Of a stretch of DNA of 64,000 nt, positions 62,933-64,000 are shown piece by piece. The notes beneath the pieces are model-generated. The model saw only the letters and a program-made list of their open reading frames with translations. It had not been told where the DNA came from and ran no database searches. The position numbers and the translations under genes are program-made. Each line of letters opens with the position of its first letter. The first letter of the stretch is position 1. The stretch is from Clostridium sp. chh4-2 (GTDB lineage: Bacteria > Bacillota > Clostridia > Lachnospirales > Lachnospiraceae): contig NZ_PKUU01000010.1 in NCBI RefSeq assembly GCF_002899675.1, positions 62,001 through 126,000 on the forward strand. The letters are read 5' to 3'.

Positions 62933-64000
62933 ATGAAAACAAAGTATAAGGTTTTGCTGACAGTGATTATACTGATTTCCGGTATTATCTGCGGTTTCGT
63001 GCTTTCCTTCCGTTATTCCGGCCAGGTCAATCATTTCATCGGCGGGCGGCAGCTGGCCCGGGCTGAAAAGTTCATGGATCAGATGGATTATGAGCAGGCA
63101 GTGATCGCATTTCAGACGGCCATTAAGATAGAGCCTAAGAGATCGGACGCATACCTTGGTTTGGCATCCGCTTATCAGATCATGGGAAAACAGGATGAAG
63201 CGGTTCAGGTATTGGCCGCAGGCTATAAAACCACGAAAGACAGCCAGGTTTCAAGACAGCTGGAAGATATTGTCCTGGAGATGTACGAAGCTTATATGAA
63301 GGATGGCGACTATGATAAGGCGGAGAAGATTCTGGAAATCCTTTATCAGGCCACCGGGGACAGGGGGACGAAAAAGAAGATCGACGGCCTGAAAGAACAG
63401 GCCAGTCTGGACCAGCAGAGCCGTCAGCTTCTGGAACGGCTGTACAGAGCCTGCGAATCGGGAAATATGGATTATGTGAAGGATATTCTGAATACATCCG
63501 AGTATCAGACCCTTCTTGCAGGCGTTAATGACAGAGTGATCTATCCTTTGGGCACGGGAAAGGCCGTGGCGGTATTCCCGAACAAGGCGCTTTACTATGG
63601 AAATTTGGAAGAAGGAAAACGGGACGGTTCCGGCATCTGGCTTAAATCGGATGCGGAGAGCACCAATATCTATGAAGGACAGTGGAGCGGGGATATGCCG
63701 GAGGGAACCGGAACCGTAACATTTACTAAATATTCTGCCAGAGGAACGGTTCTTTATACAGCCCGTACCAGCGGAACTTTCTCAAAAGGAAAAGAAAACG
63801 GCGCCATGACTCTGGTGCATATGCAGAACAATGAAACGAATACGTTCAGCTACAACGCTTCGTCGGGAATCGCGGAGCCGATGAACGGAGTGGTCCAGAA
63901 CCGGAACGGCAATCAGTACGTGGTGGCCGTATCCAGGGAACACAGTGAAAATGAATTTATAACAACGGCCACAGAGGAATACGGAGTTTACGGCTTTATC
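62933..64000 (+). CDS. TPR and MORN-repeat membrane protein (cut by window edge)
   Basis: Open from ATG 62933 (GGGGGG six bases upstream) to the window end, at least 356 residues. A membrane anchor (VLLTVIILISGIICGFVLSF, residues 7-26), tetratricopeptide repeats (about 40-150; KFMDQMDYEQAVIAFQTAIK) and MORN-type repeats (YYGNLEEGKRDGSGIW; YEGQWSGDMPEGTGTV). It is extracytoplasmic by topology. It is probably a scaffold of the secretion assembly, by context. Confidence 0.8.
   Translation, partial: MKTKYKVLLTVIILISGIICGFVLSFRYSGQVNHFIGGRQLARAEKFMDQMDYEQAVIAFQTAIKIEPKRSDAYLGLASAYQIMGKQDEAVQVLAAGYKTTKDSQVSRQLEDIVLEMYEAYMKDGDYDKAEKILEILYQATGDRGTKKKIDGLKEQASLDQQSRQLLERLYRACESGNMDYVKDILNTSEYQTLLAGVNDRVIYPLGTGKAVAVFPNKALYYGNLEEGKRDGSGIWLKSDAESTNIYEGQWSGDMPEGTGTVTFTKYSARGTVLYTARTSGTFSKGKENGAMTLVHMQNNETNTFSYNASSGIAEPMNGVVQNRNGNQYVVAVSREHSENEFITTATEEYGVYGFI

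Overview
The window reads as chromosomal DNA of a Gram-positive anaerobe of the Clostridia, most likely a Lachnospiraceae/Enterocloster-like gut bacterium. The reasons are strong AGGAGG ribosome sites, lipoprotein-type solute-binding proteins, a phosphotransferase (PTS) sucrose system, GH78 and GH32 glycosidases, sulfatases, a YitT membrane protein, LytTR/GHKL regulators and a Firmicutes-type WXG100/EssC secretion locus. I name the group from gene content only. No rRNA, tRNA or CRISPR array was found.

Layout. (1) 1-7.1 kb: a divergent sensor-kinase fragment, a sugar ABC importer (binding protein and two permeases, no ATPase), an alpha-L-rhamnosidase and a GNAT/YoaP-like acetyltransferase. (2) 7.3-12.3 kb, minus strand: an orphan RelB/DinJ-type antitoxin, then a sucrose operon (LacI repressor, PTS IIBCA, sucrose-6-phosphate hydrolase) whose promoter is bracketed by two near-identical operators. 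(3) 12.6-21.8 kb: a small unknown protein, a LacI regulator and a seven-gene operon with an SsuA/TauA-type binding protein, two permeases, two unequal ATPases and two cytoplasmic sulfatases. A perfect 14-bp palindrome lies at the operon promoter. (4) 21.9-34.7 kb: an organic-acid or acid-sugar catabolic island with two parallel modules, each holding an enolase-superfamily dehydratase, an SLC13-type anion permease and a hydrolase, plus an amidohydrolase, an orphan TctC-type binding protein and LysR/LysR/AraC regulators. (5) 34.8-41.2 kb: a YitT protein and a phosphorelay set (HPt protein, HD-GYP response regulator, hybrid kinase with two receivers). (6) 41.4-47.6 kb: a tyrosine recombinase beside two related 24-bp palindromic sites, small regulators, a CheY-like protein, a pseudo-receiver gene flanked by two hairpin-forming elements of about 240 nt, and an AgrA/AgrC-like pair. 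(7) 47.7 kb to the end: a type VII secretion locus with an FHA protein, EssC, a LytTR protein, an unknown protein, a YukD/EsaB ubiquitin-like protein, a coiled-coil protein, five WXG100 proteins, a VWA-FHA protein, a PP2C phosphatase, a Ser/Thr kinase with a membrane segment and TPRs, a 40-aa membrane protein and a TPR/MORN protein cut by the window edge.

How the genes work together. The left two thirds is a chain of substrate-specific uptake and catabolic operons, each with its own regulator. The right end is a secretion machine. EssC and EsaB/YukD are the recognisable conserved core. No clear EsaA, EssA or canonical EssB is seen, and a full threonine-phosphorylation circuit (kinase, phosphatase, FHA readers) is built into the locus. 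Three items deserve most attention: this phospho-signalling type VII locus, the pair of giant hairpins at 44.3 and 45.0 kb, and the importer ATPase pair whose motif defects all fall in one composite nucleotide site.
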